DNA from: Mucidula mucida
Lineage: Eukaryota > Basidiomycota > Agaricomycetes > Agaricales > Physalacriaceae
Reading direction: 5' to 3'
NCBI GenBank assembly: GCA_015501055.1
Contig: JADNYV010000970.1
Span: 1 to 11,664 of the forward strand
DNA length: 11,664 nucleotides
Shown here: positions 8,430-11,664 of the stretch, piece by piece
How the letters are laid out: every line of letters starts with the position of its first letter
Position numbering within the stretch: the stretch's first letter is position 1
Translations under genes and position numbers: made by a program
The notes under the pieces: generated by a model
The model's input: only the letters and a program-made list of their open reading frames with translations
Told to the model about the DNA's origin: nothing
Database searches by the model: none

Positions 8430-8947
8430 TCAGTGATGATATGGCTGCGACATCAGGGCGCCTAGTCAAAGCGGCCCACGCTCCGATGATGGGAGGTTTG
8501 AGAGGTTGCGCAAGAGGAAGACGCGATGATGCCACAATCAGGGATGGGAAATGTGCGCGCAAGGACAACAGATTGACAGCGTCGGATCCGCTGTGGACGT
8601 ATGTCCCCCCGCGATTCTGAGTTATCTACGAGCTGATTGATCCGCGCGTGCAGTCGGTGGTGAAAGGAAGAAGGGGCGGCATCACGTGTCGCTACAAGAC
8701 GCGTCAACAATTTGAATTTCACACGTTCCTCACTTCATCCAGACTTGCATCATCATGTCTAAATGCACATAGCTGGGTTGTCATGAGCGTTATCATGGGA
8801 TGCTATTGGTGGCAATTTCTTATCTGCGTTTCGCTCCCCAGGCCCATCGATCTTCCATCGCCTTGCACTTGAGCGCGGCGAGGGTATAATACAGCGAATG
8901 TCGTTCGTCATTCCCTTGAGTGACTTCGCTCGCTCTAGCCCCCCGTT
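8430..8947. promoter_or_regulatory. Divergent promoter region with GATA, CCAAT and TATA elements
   Basis: This spacer separates the minus-strand oxygenase from the plus-strand transporter. WGATAR sites are visible as TTATCT at 8622-8627, TTATCA at 8790-8795 and CTTATCTG at 8819-8826. A CCAAT box lies inverted at 8805-8809 (ATTGG), a CACGTG E-box at 8683-8688, and a TATAATA at 8885-8891, about 57 nt before the transporter ATG. WGATAR sites are the binding sites of the AreA/Nit2/Gln3 GATA factors that control nitrogen-source genes, including Dal5-type permeases. Function here is inferred, and such hexamers are frequent by chance. Nothing else in this stretch looks like a gene. Confidence 0.5.
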
Positions 8948-10800
8948 ATGTCTCTGGATCTCGACCGCAAAAGCTCCATCATCGCGACGCCCTCCGTAGA
9001 GGATCCTGAACTGGGCACGCCGCTTTCAGAAGAGGAGCTGCGAAAAGTTCAACGGCGCATTGGTAAAGAGGAATCTTCAGACCTTGGCATAACGCGAACT
9101 GACGGGAATTTGTTTAGACCTTCGCATCCTTCCCTGGTTATGCATCACCTACCTCGTCATGCGTATCGACATCAACAATGTGTCCAACGCGGCCATCATG
9201 AATATCGAGCAAGGTCATGGGATCAAGAAGCAGCTAAATCTTAGCCCTCAGCAATGGAACTGGGTCATATCCTGCTTTTTCTATCCATACGCTGCGCTGG
9301 AACCCATCTCAACGCTGCTCATGAAACGAACAACGTTTGTCTCTTCTTTTGTTACAAGTGCATTAATCGTTCTGACGCTTTCGGGTAATAGACCCAGCTT
9401 TTGGATTGGACGCATCATGATCACCTGGGGAATCATCGTCTGCTGCGTCGGCGCTGTGCAAAACTATGGTGGCTTAATAACTTGTCGTGTCTGTGAGTTT
9501 TTGCGCTTGCCAAACCATTGTCTTTACTTTAGTCTTACACCTTTTAAAGTGCTGGGCGCCGCCGAAGCAGGATACTATCCTTGCGTCATCTACTACTTGG
9601 CGTTCTGGTTCCGACCAGAAGAACTCGCTTTACGAATCGCCGCATTCTACTCCTTCGGACAGGTCAGCGGTTTCGTCGGAGGGTTCCTCGCCTTTGCTGT
9701 TTCCTACGCGGACGGGAGGCTAGCGGGTTGGCGATGGCTCTTCATCATCGGTTAGTCGATTTTTAGGACCCTCTTCAGTAAGGGTATTGACCTTTGACTA
9801 CGACAGAGGGCATTCCTGCGATCCTCATGGGTGTCGCGACGCTGTTCATTCTGCCTGATTACCCCCAGACAGCAAAGTTCCTCAGCGAACGTGAGCGGGC
9901 GACTGTCATCGGACGCCTCTCTTCCGACGCGCCCACAAAGGAAAGCAAGACTTGGGACACACCCCAGGTCATTAGGCTCGTTTCAGACCCCAGCTTCTGG
10001 TCGTTCTCCGCCGTTTGGTTCTGCCATGCTGTTGGAGGCTTTGGTCTTTCTTACGTTCTCCCAACTGTCATCTACGAACTTGGTACGTGTCCTTCATATA
10101 TCCAAAGCACGACTGAGTCTGTACAGGATTCACCACAACTGCTCTGAGCAACGTTCTTTCCATGCCGCCTTCGCTTTCAGCCTTCGTCCTACTGAACCTG
10201 CTTGGCTGGCTCATTCAACGCCATTACTGGAATCCTTTCCGCGTCGCAATGGGCTGTAAGTTATTCTGCTTCAATATCGGCAGTGTGTCTGACGCTTTCG
10301 TAGTGGAGTTCACGAACATCATTTGTTGTATAATTCTCCTGACGGTCAAGGTAAGTGTTATGAAAGCGCTGGTCCAGCAACATCTCAACCTTGCCAGGTT
10401 CCCGTCGTCCGATATCTATCACTTCTGGTGGCGACTGCTACCGCCGGCTCTGTCTATCCCGTCCTATGGCCCAACCGTGTCGAGGCATCCCGCGGAACCA
10501 CTGCTGCTGGCATGTCAATCGGTATCACCAATGCTATCGCCCAGTTCAGTGGCATTCTGGGGCCTCAAGTCTTCTCAAGTACGTCTCGCTGACTCCCACG
10601 ATACTCACAGACATTCATTGTTATTATTCGTTTAGCGACCTATGGACCTACCTATAAAGTATCCCTTTTCCGTTTGTGTTGGGCTACTCGCTGGCTCGAT
10701 ACTGGCCATCGCCATCAGTGGTGCGCTGCTAGGGCGTCTTCGGAACCATAGGGCACAAATAGAGAGCCCTGATGAAACTACGAAAGCAGATAGCTCTTGA
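8948..10800 (+). CDS. MFS transporter, Dal5/Tna1-like anion:cation symporter family, frameshift near the 3' end
   Basis: Nine exons (8948-9062, 9118-9334, 9392-9492, 9550-9750, 9807-10082, 10127-10255, 10304-10350, 10398-10578, 10636-10800) join in phase across introns of 44-57 nt into about 476 codons. The protein has a hydrophilic N-terminus and then membrane segments of the allantoate/nicotinate/pantothenate permease (ACS) family: LPWLCITYLVMRIDINNVSN, LLGAAEAGYYPCVIYYLAFW, a WRWLFIIEGIPAI loop, and a C-terminal half with GPTYK before the last helix. It is a plasma-membrane importer, probably of a carboxylated nutrient such as allantoate, ureidosuccinate, a dipeptide or a vitamin. At about 10659-10663 the frame shifts by one base: GPTYKV is followed in another frame by SVCVGLLAGSILAIAIS and a tail ending at 10800. 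Without a shift it stops at 10749 with the last helix lost. The ATG at 8948 follows a TATA and gives the expected length. Confidence 0.92.
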
Positions 10801-10805
10801 GTAGA

Positions 10806-10811
10806 AATAAA
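10806..10811 (+). terminator. Polyadenylation signal AATAAA
   Basis: A canonical AATAAA starts six bases after the transporter stop codon at 10798-10800. Fungal 3' ends are loosely defined, so this is suggestive only, but its position fits transcript cleavage a few tens of bases downstream. It also supports 10800, the shifted-frame stop, as the original end of the gene. Confidence 0.4.
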
Positions 10812-11209
10812 ATTCATTGAAACGAGTGACGCCTATGGCTTGCGACGAAGTTTTTTGCCCTATCGAACCGATATCCGACAGCGAAGAGTTTTCTGGTTGA
10901 CTGGTACCCATATCGGTGAGCGTGGCGTGACTGACCATTTCATCATGCCATCATGATATGGCCGGCGCCGTGCTGTACCTAGCGGACTAGATTTCAAGGT
11001 TTGCTCATGGACGAATCCCATTCCTTGAACCCGGTGGTATAAGACTGATTAGACTCGGGCGCCAGACAAGATTCTCCAAATGGGAACACCCAGTGCCGAC
11101 TTCATTTAACTCAAAAATTAATCACCACCTCTGGCACTTCTACGCAGTCGTTTATTGGGAGGTTTGTCTGGGCATGCGGTCATGCAAATTACCAACACGT
11201 TTCCTGCAG
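10812..11209. other. Intergenic region after the transporter
   Basis: I see no supported gene. A small imperfect palindromic run (ATCATGCCATCATGAT) lies at about 10942-10957, followed by GGCCGGCGCC. Short open frames on the minus strand (to 10938) are antisense to the transporter 3' end or have no coding character. Confidence 0.4.
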
Positions 11210-11652
11210 ATTCGCCCGGGAGGGGTTCCCTGATGCGGTGACACAAAGAATTGCATTTGAGGGTGAACGTGATGGCGGTAAGCAAATAAGTGTCAATCTG
11301 CCGTGTTTGCGCTGAGTCGTCTGGAAGGCGCTACGCATCGTTTTCCAGTTGCCTTCCCTTCTGACTCCAACCCTAGGCATAGCAAGACGCTCTACAGAGC
11401 GAAGACTACCTGTAACATTAGCGTGGCAGTCGCAGAGGTCCAACGATGAGCTTGCCACGCATCCTCTGGAACCTTTAATCTGCATGGGCGACTCCCACCT
11501 CCTTGCCATTCTTTCCCAGATTCTCGAACGCTCGAGCTAATACCGGACTTATCCTGTTTCTGGATGCGCGGCACGAACACCGTATCATATGGGCTGGACC
11601 GGGATGTCATGATGCAGGGTTGTCAACAATGCTGTGCCGGTCCAAGCGCACT
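11210..11652 (+). pseudogene. Exon fragments of an unrecognised gene running off the window end
   Basis: An acceptor (CCTGCAG) at 11209 opens a frame reading FAREGFPDAVTQRIAFEGER, which ends at a GTAAGC donor at 11278. A 50-nt intron with a GCTGAG branch leads to an exon starting at 11328, in phase, reading HRFPVAFPSDSN. That frame meets a single TGA at 11447 and then stays open (TFNLHGRLPPPCHSFPD, and later FWMRGTNTVSYGLDRDVMMQ) to a perfect GTAAGT donor at 11653. One stop in an otherwise open frame of about 325 bases bounded by splice sites suggests a broken gene, or two exons with a missed intron. No family is recognised. Confidence is low because each signal alone could be chance. Confidence 0.3.
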
Positions 11653-11664
11653 GTAAGTATCAAA

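Noticed and set aside
8366..8722. Open frames on both strands in the oxygenase-transporter spacer
   Set aside because: They overlap each other, lack any domain and sit where promoter elements are expected.
10639..10720. Alternative intron in the transporter from GTATCC (10659) to CATCAG
   Set aside because: It would remove the last membrane helix, which reads perfectly in the shifted frame, and would leave a short unrelated tail. A one-base lesion explains the data better.

Overview
This window looks like nuclear DNA from a mushroom-type basidiomycete (Agaricomycetes). The evidence is the gene structure: coding is split by many 44-58 nt introns with GTNNGT donors and CTRAY-type branch sites, and the recognisable proteins (an FHA-RING ubiquitin ligase, a 2-oxoglutarate/Fe(II) oxygenase, a Dal5-type MFS transporter, and an NLR/MLKL-like helical 'adaptor' domain) are typical of these fungi. 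No rRNA, tRNA, CRISPR or bacterial operon structure was seen.

Layout. Positions 1-1630 hold no gene I can name, but they contain two copies of a diverged direct repeat (about 225-350 and 1074-1205). Positions 1831-2078 form a MITE-like element with 25-bp terminal inverted repeats, flanked by TA. It cuts directly into a coding fragment. Positions 2071-2610 hold two halves of a helical adaptor domain on opposite strands. Positions 2561-3345 hold an unidentified, frame-broken gene on the minus strand. Positions 3546-5051 (minus) carry an intact four-exon Dma1/Chfr-like FHA-RING E3 ligase. Positions 5052-6790 are mostly intergenic, with weak coding-like fragments on the minus strand. Positions 6791-8429 (minus) carry a nine-exon 2-oxoglutarate oxygenase with a 6-nt microexon in its iron-binding motif and two single-base frameshifts. 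Positions 8948-10800 (plus) carry a nine-exon allantoate-permease-type transporter with one frameshift before its last membrane segment. The last 450 bases hold fragments of an unrecognised gene that runs out of the window.

How the parts relate. The oxygenase and the transporter are divergently transcribed from a shared spacer of about 520-620 bp that contains several WGATAR sites, a CCAAT box and a TATA box. This suggests a small co-regulated nutrient-use (possibly nitrogen-controlled) pair, now decaying or mis-sequenced. The FHA-RING gene is a conserved cell-cycle/ubiquitin gene and the only fully intact gene here. Everything around it shows indels, inversion or element insertion, which fits an accessory, gene-graveyard region. 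Because most lesions are single-base indels, and two lie in G runs, assembly error must be excluded before any gene is called dead.
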